A stretch of DNA of 64,000 nucleotides. It comes from Arenibacter palladensis (GTDB lineage: Bacteria > Bacteroidota > Bacteroidia > Flavobacteriales > Flavobacteriaceae). Shown piece by piece: positions 18,449 to 28,094 of the stretch. The notes under the pieces were generated by a model. The model made no database searches and had not been told where the DNA came from. It worked only from the letters and a program-made list of their open reading frames with translations. The stretch covers positions 1,364,001 to 1,428,000 of the forward strand of contig NZ_FQUX01000001.1 of the NCBI RefSeq assembly GCF_900129275.1. Direction: 5' to 3'. Numbering within the stretch: the first letter of the stretch is position 1; the number at the start of each line of letters is the position of its first letter. The position numbers and the translations under genes were made by a program.

Positions 18449-19297
18449 ATGAAAAGCAAAAGAATCCAAATTGTTTTAACCATTTTTTTATCACTAACGT
18501 TTCTATCAACATTTCAATTAATTGCACAGGAGCATCTTGATGTTGACCATCAGAAGAAAATGTATGAGCGCAATGCGATGGGAGACGGAACGGCATTGAA
18601 GGTGCTGCTTTTTTCCGGTACAGGTTGGTTCCGCCATCCTGATATTCCTATTGTAAATGGGTGGATTGTGCGGCTAGGTGCCGAACACAATATGCAGATA
18701 GATGTTAGTGAAACAGGAAGTGATATATCCAAGGAAAAACTGGGCTATTACGATGTATTGCTGTTCAATAATGCAAATGTTCTGGATAAGGTTTTTAATG
18801 AGGAACAACGGAATGCCATAGAGGAATGGTATAAAGATGGGGGAGCAATTGTTGGTCTGCATGCGTTGTTGGTGCATCAGGAAAACTGGCCCTGGATAAT
18901 GGAATTGGGCGGATGTGATTTTAATAGTGATTCTGAATTTCTCAAAGCCAAAGTGGTGGTCGATCCAAAAGCTATGGATCATCCTGCGGTTAAGGGAATG
19001 GGTAAAGAGTTTTGGTACGAGGCAGATTGGACCAACCACACCAAGTCTGTTACCGGCTTGCCGGGTGTTCAGGTGTTACTCCGGGTAGACGAGTCAACCT
19101 ACGAACCAGTTAGGGAGTACTTCAAGACTAGAGGAGGCGAGGGAATGGGAAAGGATCATCCGATAGCTTGGACCAGGGTTTGGGGCGGAGGAAGATTTTT
19201 CTATACTGAGTTGGGGCACGATATACGTTCATTGAATACGGATTTTGGACGTCAGCATCTTATTGAAGGAATAAAATGGGCAGTGGAAAAAGAGTGA
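18449..19297 (+). CDS. Exported ThuA-domain protein
   Basis: A 282-residue protein with a signal peptide of about 26 residues (ending FQLIAQ). The rest is a ThuA / glutamine-amidotransferase-like fold: ALKVLLFSGTGWFRHPDIP at the first strand, YDVLLFNNANV, GAIVGLHALLVHQENWPWIMELGGCDF, and the ending WGGGRFFYTELGHDIRSLN. ThuA proteins are linked to trehalose and other sugar metabolism and often occur near glycoside hydrolases and sulfatases in Bacteroidota, but the exact reaction is unknown. It is transcribed alone, divergent from a sulfatase. Confidence 0.9.
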   Translation: MKSKRIQIVLTIFLSLTFLSTFQLIAQEHLDVDHQKKMYERNAMGDGTALKVLLFSGTGWFRHPDIPIVNGWIVRLGAEHNMQIDVSETGSDISKEKLGYYDVLLFNNANVLDKVFNEEQRNAIEEWYKDGGAIVGLHALLVHQENWPWIMELGGCDFNSDSEFLKAKVVVDPKAMDHPAVKGMGKEFWYEADWTNHTKSVTGLPGVQVLLRVDESTYEPVREYFKTRGGEGMGKDHPIAWTRVWGGGRFFYTELGHDIRSLNTDFGRQHLIEGIKWAVEKE

Positions 19298-19498
19298 TTA
19301 AAGTGTTTTTGTCTTATTGGATAAGTTGGCTTTTGATAGATTATTATGATTAATTGTTAAAAGTTGGAATCTGAAATTAGTATTAATTGATTTTCAGGAT
19401 TAAAGGCCTTCGTTTTTCGTAAAAATAATGTGTCTCGTTTTAATTTTAACAACTACCACTTGTGAGAGTTAAATTCAAGTTCTAGTTTTGATTCCCGT

Positions 19499-19936
19499 AT
19501 GAATCGGGCATTACAAAAATATATTCTACTTCCCTGTATCCTTTTAATAAATGGATTCAACACTATTTATGCCCATACAAATTTTGAAGTTGATCGTTAT
19601 TTTTCAATTTTAAATTTAGCAGTTTCCGAAAGTTTTCCCTGTGAGTTTGAGGAAGAAATGGCCCCTGTTGTTTTTGCGGATACTTCTGTACTTGAAGTTC
19701 AAAAGCTACTTGTGGCGGAAGTTGCGGATTTCGAGGAAGAGGAGGAGGAGAGCGATGAAATTGTTTTATCTCCGGAAACAAATTTAATTTATGGTGGTCT
19801 AACAACTGCCATTTTTTATGCCCTAATATTGGAGTATTTGTCTTCCAATCTGGAAAATGACCTCGCTTACATTGACACCCACGCTTTTACCACTCCTTAT
19901 AAGCGGTACATTAGATTCCAAGTTTTCAGAATTTAG
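19499..19936 (+). CDS. Small exported acidic protein of unknown function
   Basis: A 145-residue protein I do not recognise. Residues 1-26 look like a signal peptide ending at YAH. The middle carries a strongly acidic run (EEEEEESDE, around residues 84-92), then TNLIYGGLTTAIFYALILEYLSS, which could be a single membrane helix, and a basic C-terminus. It ends at a clear terminator (19962-19983), so it is transcribed separately from the RND efflux operon that follows. Real coding is supported by the ATG, the export signal and the terminator. Confidence 0.7.
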   Translation: MNRALQKYILLPCILLINGFNTIYAHTNFEVDRYFSILNLAVSESFPCEFEEEMAPVVFADTSVLEVQKLLVAEVADFEEEEEESDEIVLSPETNLIYGGLTTAIFYALILEYLSSNLENDLAYIDTHAFTTPYKRYIRFQVFRI

Positions 19937-19961
19937 GAAATCTGGCAGTACCTAATTAATT

Positions 19962-19983
19962 TGGGGCTGTCCCCACTTTTTTT
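19962..19983 (+). terminator. Rho-independent terminator after the small acidic protein
   Basis: TGGGG (19962-19966) pairs with CCCCA (19971-19975) across a CTGT loop, followed by C and seven T residues. It closes the 145-residue gene 25 bp after its stop. Confidence 0.7.
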
Positions 19984-20008
19984 AAGTACTGTTCTTAATC
20001 AAAATTGA

Positions 20009-20039
20009 GTAAGTCCGAAACTAATTTAGAAGGACTTAC
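20009..20039. promoter_or_regulatory. Inverted repeat in front of the RND efflux operon
   Basis: A perfect 8-bp inverted repeat, GTAAGTCC at 20009-20016 and GGACTTAC at 20032-20039, with a 15-nt spacer, sits 53 bp before the first efflux gene. It could be an operator for a dimeric repressor or a leader hairpin; it lacks a T-run, so it is unlikely to be a terminator. Confidence 0.45.
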
Positions 20040-20092
20040 CGGGCATTTTATTTGCTAAAAAACCAATTATTCATTTTTAATAAATTAAGATT

Positions 20093-21175
20093 ATGAGGAA
20101 ATCCCCCATGATTATTGGCGTGTGTTTACTACTGAGCCAATTAAGCTGTAACTCCGAAAAACATGAAAAACGAGAGGAAACCAAATATCTCGTGACCAGT
20201 CCAATAAAAAAAGATACCGCGGTTGTAAAAGACTATGTCTGCCAAATACATAGCATTCGAAATATTGAGGTCCGTGCTCTGGAAAAGGGCTATTTACAGG
20301 AAATCTCGGTTGATGAAGGTCAATCCGTAAAAAAGGGTCAACAAATGTTCCATATTATGCCCAATGTATATGAGGCGGAATTTCAAAAGGCCACGGCGGA
20401 AGCTCGGGTGGCCGAAATTGAATATGAGAATACTAAATTATTGGCCGATGGCAATGTAGTTTCTGCAAATGAGCTGGCCATGGCAAAGGCTAATTTTGAA
20501 AAGGCCAAAGCAGAAGTTATGCTTGCAGAGACCCATCTAGGGTTCACTAATATTAAAGCTCCGTTTGATGGTATTATGGACCACCTGCATGTTAGGGAAG
20601 GCAGTCTTTTGGATGAAGGGGAATTGTTGACTACCCTATCGGACAATAGTAAAATGTGGGTTTATTTCAATGTGCCCGAGGCGGAGTATTTGGATTACAT
20701 TACCAGTGTTGATCGAAATAGTAAAAAAGAGGTGGCCCTTTTAATGGCCAACAATAAACGCTTTAATCAGACTGGTATTGTTGAAACCATTGAGGGAGAG
20801 TTTAGCCATGAGACCGGTAACATTGCTTTTAGGGCAACTTTTGACAACCCCGATGGTATTTTACGCCATGGGGAAACAGGTAGCATAATTATGCAGGTAC
20901 CCCATACCAACGCGCTTATTATTCCGCAAAAGGCCACCTTTGAGGTTTTGGATAAAAAATATGTTTTTGTAGTTGATGATAAGGCAGTAGTAAAACAGAA
21001 GGAAATAGCTATCGCCGGAGAACTACCTAATCTTTTTATCATTGAAAAGGGACTTTCCGAGAAAGATAGAATAATTCTTGACGGCATTCGTATGGTAAAG
21101 GACGGGGACCATGTAGAAACCGAATTTATTGAACCAAAATCGGTTATAAACAACTTATCACTTTACGCCGAGTAA
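20093..21175 (+). CDS. RND efflux periplasmic adaptor (membrane-fusion protein)
   Basis: A 360-residue lipoprotein: lipobox LSC puts the lipidated cysteine at residue 19. It then has the biotinyl-lipoyl half motif VRALEKGYLQEISVDEGQSVKKGQ, a coiled-coil alpha-hairpin (about residues 90-150, AEARVAEIEYENTKLLADGNVVSANELAMAKANF region), and the second lipoyl half TNIKAPFDGIMDHLHVREGS. The beta-barrel and membrane-proximal domains follow (GETGSIIMQVPHTNALIIPQKATFEV). It links the inner-membrane pump to the outer-membrane channel. It is the first gene of a three-gene operon, 126 bp before the pump gene. Confidence 0.95.
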   Translation: MRKSPMIIGVCLLLSQLSCNSEKHEKREETKYLVTSPIKKDTAVVKDYVCQIHSIRNIEVRALEKGYLQEISVDEGQSVKKGQQMFHIMPNVYEAEFQKATAEARVAEIEYENTKLLADGNVVSANELAMAKANFEKAKAEVMLAETHLGFTNIKAPFDGIMDHLHVREGSLLDEGELLTTLSDNSKMWVYFNVPEAEYLDYITSVDRNSKKEVALLMANNKRFNQTGIVETIEGEFSHETGNIAFRATFDNPDGILRHGETGSIIMQVPHTNALIIPQKATFEVLDKKYVFVVDDKAVVKQKEIAIAGELPNLFIIEKGLSEKDRIILDGIRMVKDGDHVETEFIEPKSVINNLSLYAE

Positions 21176-21301
21176 GTATAACCTATAGGAAACTTAAAGA
21201 TTAATTGTACAAAGTATGGGGCGTTCTCCCATCCAAAGGTAAGGAGGACAAGAAAACCCCTTCGGTAATTAATTTTTATACCTAACCTAATTTCACAAAA
21301 G

Positions 21302-24300
21302 ATGTTCAAAAAATTTATAAAAAGACCGGTATTGGCCATAGTCATATCAGTCATGATAGTTTTTACCGGCCTTTTGGCCATTAAACAATTACCTATTTCA
21401 CAATTCCCCGAAATAGCACCTACTACCGTTAATATATTTATAGCGTATCCAGGTGCAAGTGCAGATGTATTGGTAAACTCAACGCTTATTCCATTGGAAA
21501 CGGCCATTAACGGTGTTCAGGGAATGCGCTATCTGGCATCCGATGCCACCAGTGCCGGGGAAGGTACGCTGCGTGTTATTTTTGAACCCGGAACGGATCC
21601 CAATACGGCGGTTGTGATGGTAAAGACAAGGGTAGATCAGGTAATGCCGAACCTACCCGAATTGGTACAAAAGGAAGGGGTGATTATAACCCCCGTACAA
21701 CCCAGTATGTTGATGTACGTAAACCTGTTTGCCGAAGACGAGCATAATGATGAAAAGTTTCTTTACAATTATGCCTATACTAAAATTATACCCGAAATAC
21801 AACGTATCAACGGTATTGCCAGTGCGCAGATATTGGGTAGTAGAAAGTACGCTATGCGGGTGTGGTTAAAACCAGATCGTATGCGTGCCTATAATGTATC
21901 TGCCGAAGAAATCATGGAGGCCATGCAAGACCAGAGTATAATTGCCAGGCCAGGAAGGATCGGGCAAAGTTCCGGAATTAAATCCCAGTCTTTGGAATAT
22001 GTCCTTACCTACGTAGGGCGTTACAATCAACCGGAACAGTACAAGGATATTATAGTTCGTGCCAATGCGGAGGGGGAAACCATTACCTTGGGTGATTTGG
22101 CCGATGTGGAACTTGGTAGCGAGTTCTTCGATATTTATTCCAATTTGGATGGTCGCCCATCAGCATCCATTATCTTAAAACAGACTTTGGGCAGTAACGG
22201 TAAGGATGTTATTGACGAGGTTAAGTCAAAATTACTGGAGCTTAAAAAGGACCTTCCACCGGGATTGGACTATAAGATCAGTTATGATGTTGCCAACTTC
22301 TTGGATGCCTCTATTGAACAGGTACTCCATACCCTTCGTGATGCCTTCATTTTGGTTGCTATAGTGGTCTTCCTGTTTTTGGGCGATTGGCGATCAACGC
22401 TGATCCCGATCATTGCGGTGCCTGTTTCACTGATCGGTGCTTTTTTCGTAATGCAGCTATTTGGGCTGTCCATTAACCTTATTACTTTATTCGCCTTGGT
22501 ACTGGCCATTGGGATCGTTGTTGATAATGCCATCGTTGTGGTGGAGGCAGTCCATGTTAAAATGGAGGAGCAGAATCTAAGCCCTTATAAGGCATCCACA
22601 GAGGTGTTGAGCGAGATTGGAGGGGCAATTATCGCTATTACCTTGGTTATGGTGTCCGTATTTATCCCCATTTCCTTTATGACCGGTCCGGTAGGGGTGT
22701 TTTACAGACAGTTTTCCATTACTATGGCCGGGTCCATTGTAATATCAGCGGTTGTGGCCCTTACCCTTACCCCGGTATTATGTGCTATAATGTTAAGGAA
22801 CAATCATGGGAAGCCCAAGAGGAAATCGCCCGTTGATAAGTTTATTGCATGGTTTAATAAGGGCTTTGAACGTCTTACGGGGACCTATGTAAAATTATTG
22901 GATAAAATCGTGACCAGAAGGATCGTCACCTTTGGTATCCTAATAGCCTTTTGCGCGGGGATATTTTTTACGAACGAATCGCTGCCAGCAGGATTTATTC
23001 CCAATGAAGATCAAGGAATGATATATGCCATTATACAGACGCCACCTGGAGCCACTTTGGAGAGGACCAATGATGTTGCCCGTAAATTGCAACAGATCTG
23101 TGAAGAGATGGATGGAGTAGAGTCGGTTTCTTCCTTGGCCGGTTATGAGATTATGACCGAAGGACGTGGGTCCAATGCCGGTACCTGTCTAATCAATTTA
23201 AAACCATGGTCCGAGCGTCATCATTCCGTACATGAGATCATGGAGGAATTAGAAGAGGAAACCCAAAATCTGGGAGCCAGGATTGAATATTTTGAGCCGC
23301 CAGCGGTACCTGGTTTTGGATCTTCGGGCGGATTTTCCATGCGTTTATTGGATAAGACCAATTCCACGGATTATCATGGTTTTGGAAAGATAAATGATGA
23401 TTTTATGGACGCTTTGGCCAAAAGGGAAGAATTAACTGGATTGTTTTCTTTTTTCTCGGCTAACTATCCCCAATACGAACTTAAAATCAATAATAAGATT
23501 GCCATGCAAAAAGGGGTTTCTATAGGTAAGGCAATGGAAAACCTGAATATTTTAATCGGAAGTACCTATGAACAGGGCTTTATTCTGTTCGGAAGGTTCT
23601 TTAAGGTCTATACCCAGTCGGCTCCCGAGTATAGGGCACTTCCATCGGATTTGGAAAAATTGTTCGTAAAAAATGAAGAAGGGGAAATGGTACCTTATTC
23701 TGCCTTTATGACCATGGAAAAACGTTTGGGCCCCAATGAGATTACCCGCTACAATTTGTATAATTCGGCCACAATTAATGGGCTTCCTGCACCTGGGTAC
23801 ACGACTGGGGACGCTATCAACGCCATAAAAGAGGTCGCCGCCCAAACCCTGCCCAGAGGTTATGACATTGCCTGGGAAGGGCTTTCGTTCGATGAGGCCA
23901 AAAGAGGAAATGAATCTCTATACATTTTTATCATTGTATTGATATTTGTGTATTTCGTGCTAGCGGCCCAATATGAGAGTTTTCTATTGCCTTTTGCTGT
24001 TATTCTATCCTTGCCTGTGGGTGTTTTCGGTTCATTTGCGCTATTGAGGATGATGGGCTTGGCCAATGATGTATATGCTCAGATAGGGGTAATTATGCTT
24101 GTTGGTCTATTGGGCAAGAACGCGGTGCTTATAGTAGAGTTCGCCGTGCAAAAGCATAGGCAGGGTGCCAGCATTCTTGAAGCGGCCATAGAAGGTTCCC
24201 GCGCCCGTTTTAGGCCCATTTTAATGACGTCATTCGCGTTTATTGCGGGTTTGATTCCCTTGGTTGTTGCTACCGGAGCTGGAGCCATTGGAAATAGGAC

Positions 24301-24547
24301 TATTGGCGGCTCGGCTTTGGGCGGAATGCTTATAGGAACACTATTTGGAGTGTTGGTCATACCTGGGCTTTACTACATTTTTGCTACTATGGCAGAAGGA
24401 AGGAATCTGATCAAAGATGAGGCCAGTGAACCTTTTTCCGAAGAATTGATGCGTACGAGCGAGGGAGAAAGTAGGACTAGGGCCAAAATAAGGGAGATTA
24501 CGAAACTTTTGAAAAAACTAACCAAAGGACAAGAGGATGAAAAATAG
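21302..24547 (+). CDS. RND efflux transporter permease (HAE1 family)
   Basis: A 1081-residue inner-membrane proton-driven exporter, normal length for the AcrB/HAE1 class. The N-terminus MFKKFIKRPVLAIVIS and PISQFPEIAPTTVNIFIAYPGASADVLVNS are signature. The proton-relay helix is LVLAIGIVVDNAIVVVEAVH with its Asp pair region, and the second-half signature is GVIMLVGLLGKNAVLIVEFAVQK. Two large periplasmic domains lie between helices 1-2 and 7-8. The substrates are probably drugs, bile-salt-like compounds or metabolites. Its last 11 bp overlap the start of the outer-membrane factor gene. Confidence 0.97.
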   Translation: MFKKFIKRPVLAIVISVMIVFTGLLAIKQLPISQFPEIAPTTVNIFIAYPGASADVLVNSTLIPLETAINGVQGMRYLASDATSAGEGTLRVIFEPGTDPNTAVVMVKTRVDQVMPNLPELVQKEGVIITPVQPSMLMYVNLFAEDEHNDEKFLYNYAYTKIIPEIQRINGIASAQILGSRKYAMRVWLKPDRMRAYNVSAEEIMEAMQDQSIIARPGRIGQSSGIKSQSLEYVLTYVGRYNQPEQYKDIIVRANAEGETITLGDLADVELGSEFFDIYSNLDGRPSASIILKQTLGSNGKDVIDEVKSKLLELKKDLPPGLDYKISYDVANFLDASIEQVLHTLRDAFILVAIVVFLFLGDWRSTLIPIIAVPVSLIGAFFVMQLFGLSINLITLFALVLAIGIVVDNAIVVVEAVHVKMEEQNLSPYKASTEVLSEIGGAIIAITLVMVSVFIPISFMTGPVGVFYRQFSITMAGSIVISAVVALTLTPVLCAIMLRNNHGKPKRKSPVDKFIAWFNKGFERLTGTYVKLLDKIVTRRIVTFGILIAFCAGIFFTNESLPAGFIPNEDQGMIYAIIQTPPGATLERTNDVARKLQQICEEMDGVESVSSLAGYEIMTEGRGSNAGTCLINLKPWSERHHSVHEIMEELEEETQNLGARIEYFEPPAVPGFGSSGGFSMRLLDKTNSTDYHGFGKINDDFMDALAKREELTGLFSFFSANYPQYELKINNKIAMQKGVSIGKAMENLNILIGSTYEQGFILFGRFFKVYTQSAPEYRALPSDLEKLFVKNEEGEMVPYSAFMTMEKRLGPNEITRYNLYNSATINGLPAPGYTTGDAINAIKEVAAQTLPRGYDIAWEGLSFDEAKRGNESLYIFIIVLIFVYFVLAAQYESFLLPFAVILSLPVGVFGSFALLRMMGLANDVYAQIGVIMLVGLLGKNAVLIVEFAVQKHRQGASILEAAIEGSRARFRPILMTSFAFIAGLIPLVVATGAGAIGNRTIGGSALGGMLIGTLFGVLVIPGLYYIFATMAEGRNLIKDEASEPFSEELMRTSEGESRTRAKIREITKLLKKLTKGQEDEK

Positions 24548-25991
24548 GAGAATATTATCCATAAAAAAGATCGGGGTGTGCGGGCTAAATATACTCGCCG
24601 TTATAACATTGTATTCCTGTGTACCATCAAAAACGATGATGGAAGAGAATTCAGATGTGCCGGAGAGGTATCAAAATCAATTGGAAGATAGTTTGAACAG
24701 TGCTAGTATCCAATGGAAGGATTTTTTTTCGGACCCCCATCTAAGCGCGCTGATAGATACAGCCTTGATAAAAAATCAGGAGTTGAATATAATGCTTCAA
24801 CAGGTGGAGATGGCCAAAAATGAGATCAGGACCAGAAAAGGGGAATATCTGCCCTCTGTGAATATTCAGGCTGGAGCGGAAGTTGAGAAAGTGGGCGCTT
24901 ATACCAGGAATGGTGCAGTGGAGGAGCATCTTGAAATACGGGAGGGGGAGGAGTTCCCGGAACCTCTATCCAATTTTATGGTAGGAGCTTACGCTTCTTG
25001 GGAGGTGGATGTTTGGAAAAAGCTGCGAAACTCCAAAAAGGCTGCTGTTTTCGAATATCTCTCCTCTATTGAGGGAAAGAATTTTATGGTGACCAGCCTG
25101 GTTTCCGAGGTAGCCGCATCTTATTATGAATTGGTGGCTTTGGACAGTCGATTGGCTATTATTGAACAGAATCTTGCCATTCAACAGAATGCTCTGGCCA
25201 TGGTAAAGCTTCAAAAAACAGCAGCAAGGGCAACGGAGTTGGCGGTGCGTAGATTTGAGGCGGAGGTTCTTAAGAACAAGAGTCAAAAATACGAGATTCA
25301 ACAGCAGATCGTAGAAACTGAGAATAAGATTAATTTTCTGATCGGGAGATCACCGCAACATATCCTAAGGGATTCTAATGGTTTTATTGAAAGGCCCGTG
25401 GGAGAGGTAAACGCGGGGATACCCTCCCAACTGCTTCAAAACCGACCGGATATAAGGCAGGCAGAATATGAACTGGCTGCGGCCAAGTTGGATGTTAAAG
25501 TGGCCAAGGCCAATTTCTACCCTTCCTTAGGGATAAAGGCAGGGGTTGGTTTGGAGGCTTTTAAGCCAAAGTTTTTGACTTCTACGCCACAATCTTTGTT
25601 GTATAACGTGGTTGGGGATGTAGTAGCTCCGTTGATCAATAGAAATGCAATCAAGGCGGCGTATGCCAATGCCAATGCTAGGCAAATACAGGCGGCATAT
25701 GAGTATGAGAAGGCAATATTAAATGCCTATATGGAAGTGGCAAATCAATTGTCCAATTTGGATAATCTCAACATGAGCTATGAATTAAAAGTAGGTCAGG
25801 TACAGGCACTTAACGAGTCGATAGATATTTCCATCCGACTTTTTCAATCGGCCAGGGCCGATTATATGGAAGTACTTCTGACCCAACGAGATGCCCTAGA
25901 ATCCAGCGAGGAACTTGTAGAGACCAAAAAGGACCAAATGTTGGCCAAGGTAGGTATGTACAGGGCCTTAGGAGGAGGATGGGATAGATAA
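24537..25991 (+). CDS. Efflux outer-membrane factor (TolC/NodT family)
   Basis: A 484-residue outer-membrane lipoprotein channel. The N-terminus has a basic stretch, a hydrophobic helix and a Cys in LYSCVPSKT as lipobox. Two OEP repeats follow: ALIDTALIKNQELNIMLQQVEMAKNEI and SQLLQNRPDIRQAEYELAAAKLDVKVAKANFYPSLGI, the second being the standard RPD[IV] motif of this family. Translation starts inside the end of the permease gene (11-bp overlap), so coupled translation is likely. It completes the tripartite pump and is followed by a strong hairpin. Confidence 0.95.
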   Translation: MKNRRILSIKKIGVCGLNILAVITLYSCVPSKTMMEENSDVPERYQNQLEDSLNSASIQWKDFFSDPHLSALIDTALIKNQELNIMLQQVEMAKNEIRTRKGEYLPSVNIQAGAEVEKVGAYTRNGAVEEHLEIREGEEFPEPLSNFMVGAYASWEVDVWKKLRNSKKAAVFEYLSSIEGKNFMVTSLVSEVAASYYELVALDSRLAIIEQNLAIQQNALAMVKLQKTAARATELAVRRFEAEVLKNKSQKYEIQQQIVETENKINFLIGRSPQHILRDSNGFIERPVGEVNAGIPSQLLQNRPDIRQAEYELAAAKLDVKVAKANFYPSLGIKAGVGLEAFKPKFLTSTPQSLLYNVVGDVVAPLINRNAIKAAYANANARQIQAAYEYEKAILNAYMEVANQLSNLDNLNMSYELKVGQVQALNESIDISIRLFQSARADYMEVLLTQRDALESSEELVETKKDQMLAKVGMYRALGGGWDR

Positions 25992-26023
25992 GGTTTATCC
26001 AAAGACTGCTAAAAAACTATGAA

Positions 26024-26057
26024 CAAAGCCATTCTACACGATTGTAGAATGGCTTTG
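26024..26057 (+). terminator. Hairpin terminator of the RND operon
   Basis: A perfect 15-bp inverted repeat (26024-26038 and 26043-26057) with a 4-nt loop, CGAT, 33 bp after the stop of the outer-membrane factor gene. Only a short T-rich tract follows (CCTATTTTAGG), so efficiency is uncertain. Confidence 0.75.
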
Positions 26058-26117
26058 CCTATTTTAGGATCACTAAGACGTTTTAATCCAGCTCCAAATG
26101 ACCACGGCTCATATTTA

Positions 26118-26149
26118 TTTGAAGTTTATATATAAACCTTATATATTTA
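26118..26149 (+). promoter_or_regulatory. Bacteroidota promoter for the 26.2-kb sulfatase
   Basis: TTTG at 26118-26121 (-33) and TATATTTA at 26142-26149 (-7, one mismatch to TAnnTTTG) with a 20-bp spacer, the preferred arrangement for the Bacteroidota primary sigma factor. The predicted transcript would start about 35 bp before the ATG at 26192. Confidence 0.55.
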
Positions 26150-26191
26150 TTGTTTCCTATATTAGGTACCTTATTTAAACCATTCAACTAT

Positions 26192-27802
26192 ATGAAAGTA
26201 TTACCATTATTTTCCCTTGTAACCCTATGTCTTTTGTCTTTGTACAGTTGTGCCGAGAAAGAGGCGAAGAAGCCCCAGAAACCCAACTTCCTGTTCATTA
26301 TGTCCGATGATCACGCCTATCAGGCCATTAGTGCTTATAGCGATCATTTGATCCAAACCCCTAATATAGACCGGTTGGCCAAGGAAGGGATGTTGTTCAG
26401 AAATGCCAGTGTTACAAATTCTATCTGTGCACCTTCACGAGCCACCATTCTTACAGGGAAACATACCCACATTAATGGAAAAATAGACAATCACAATCCT
26501 TTCGATACTACTCAGGTTACCTTTCCGCAGATCTTTCAGAAGGCTGGTTACCAAACGGCCATGTTTGGAAAACTACATTTTGGCAACAATCCAAAGGGCG
26601 TGGACGAATTTATGATCCTTCCTGGGCAGGGACATTATATTAACCCGGATTTTATCACCCAAAAGGGAGATACCACCATTACTGGCTATGTAACGGATAT
26701 TATTACGGACATGAGTTTGGAGTGGTTGGATAAAAAACGGGATCCGAACAAGCCTTTCTTTTTAATGTATCTCCATAAGGCACCGCACAGACCTTGGTGG
26801 CCAAGGGTGGATAAATTTAAGGAGTATACCCAAAAAACATTTCCGCTACCAGAAACCTTATTTGACGATTATTCCAATAGGGGTACTGCAGCCAAAACTG
26901 CAGAAATGAATCTTTTATATCATATGGAATATAGCCATGATAGTAAGATTTGGCCCGAAACCATTGAGGAGATGGGCAATGTAGTGCCTATTGTACAAAA
27001 TACCCAGGCCAATATTTATAACGAATTTAATCGTGCCAACGAAGCGCAAAAGCAAGAGTACAAGCCTATTATAGATGCTATTAACGAAGATTTTAGGCAA
27101 AAATGGCCTTCCATGACAGACAAGGAAAAAATGACTTGGAAATACCAGCGGTATATGCAGGACTATTTGGGAAGTATTTCCTCTGTGGACGACAATGTGG
27201 GACGCGTGCTGGACTATCTGGATAACAATGGCCTGGCCGAAAATACCATAGTAGTCTATACCTCGGATCAAGGTTTTTATTTAGGAGAGCATGGTTGGTT
27301 CGATAAGCGTTTTATTTACGATGAGTCCTTCAAAACGCCCTTGTTGGTCCGTTGGCCCAATGAAATAAAACCGGGAACCACCGAGGAAGAAATGGTGCAG
27401 AATCTGGATTTTGCCCAGACCTTCTTGGAAGCTGCCCAAATCTCTGCACCGGCAGATATGCAGGGGGAAAGCCTTATGCCATTGTTAAAAGGGGACAGTG
27501 CCAAATGGAACCGCGAAGCTGTTTATTACCACTATTATGAATATCCTAGTGTGCATATGGTAAAACGCCACTATGGCATAGTTACTAAGGAATACAAGCT
27601 AGCCCATTTCTATTACGATGTGGACGAATGGGAATTATATGATCGCAAGAAGGACCCCAAGGAAATGAACAATGTTTATGATGATCCGGCATATGCGGAG
27701 ATCGTGAAGGAGTTAAAGGAAAAACTGGCCCAACTTAGGGTAAAGTATAAGGATTCCAAGGAATTGGATGATAAGTATATTGAACAATCCAAGAAATATT
27801 AG
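26192..27802 (+). CDS. Type-I sulfatase, lipoprotein
   Basis: A 536-residue protein from the ATG at 26192 (a TTG at 26150 would add a non-signal extension). Signal ends at LYSC with the lipidated Cys at residue 20. PNFLFIMSDDHAYQ supplies the first metal ligands, C79 in SICAPSRATILTGK is the residue oxidised to formylglycine, and YTSDQGFYLGEHGWFDKRFIYDESFKTPLLV is the second metal and substrate region. The enzyme removes sulfate esters from glycans; the sugar is unknown. It needs a maturase not seen in this window. It stands alone, with its own promoter and a strong terminator. Confidence 0.95.
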   Translation: MKVLPLFSLVTLCLLSLYSCAEKEAKKPQKPNFLFIMSDDHAYQAISAYSDHLIQTPNIDRLAKEGMLFRNASVTNSICAPSRATILTGKHTHINGKIDNHNPFDTTQVTFPQIFQKAGYQTAMFGKLHFGNNPKGVDEFMILPGQGHYINPDFITQKGDTTITGYVTDIITDMSLEWLDKKRDPNKPFFLMYLHKAPHRPWWPRVDKFKEYTQKTFPLPETLFDDYSNRGTAAKTAEMNLLYHMEYSHDSKIWPETIEEMGNVVPIVQNTQANIYNEFNRANEAQKQEYKPIIDAINEDFRQKWPSMTDKEKMTWKYQRYMQDYLGSISSVDDNVGRVLDYLDNNGLAENTIVVYTSDQGFYLGEHGWFDKRFIYDESFKTPLLVRWPNEIKPGTTEEEMVQNLDFAQTFLEAAQISAPADMQGESLMPLLKGDSAKWNREAVYYHYYEYPSVHMVKRHYGIVTKEYKLAHFYYDVDEWELYDRKKDPKEMNNVYDDPAYAEIVKELKEKLAQLRVKYKDSKELDDKYIEQSKKY

Positions 27803-27827
27803 CGCATTCAAAATAATGTGTAAAAAG

Positions 27828-27857
27828 AAAAATAGCGGGTTTTTACCCGCTATTTTT
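27828..27857 (+). terminator. Strong rho-independent terminator
   Basis: A 13-bp perfect stem, AAAAATAGCGGGT (27828-27840) pairing with 27845-27857, a TTTT loop, and a closing T-run. It ends the sulfatase transcript 26 bp after its stop codon. Confidence 0.9.
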
Positions 27858-28094
27858 CGTTGGATTTTTATCCAATGGGGACCTATTGCTGGAGGGTCTG
27901 CCATGGAGTTTAAATTTGTAGTACGTGCCAACCTTGGTCGGTAAACAGGCTTTACGTATTTGCTTATCCAGAGGATAGAGAATTTATGCACTTAATTTTT
28001 GTTTTGGTTGCGCTAGTTGTGTGATTTCTCCCTCCCGGTGGAAATGACCTTTTCTATGATAATTTGTATGGTTTTATTGGAGAACAGGATTGGC

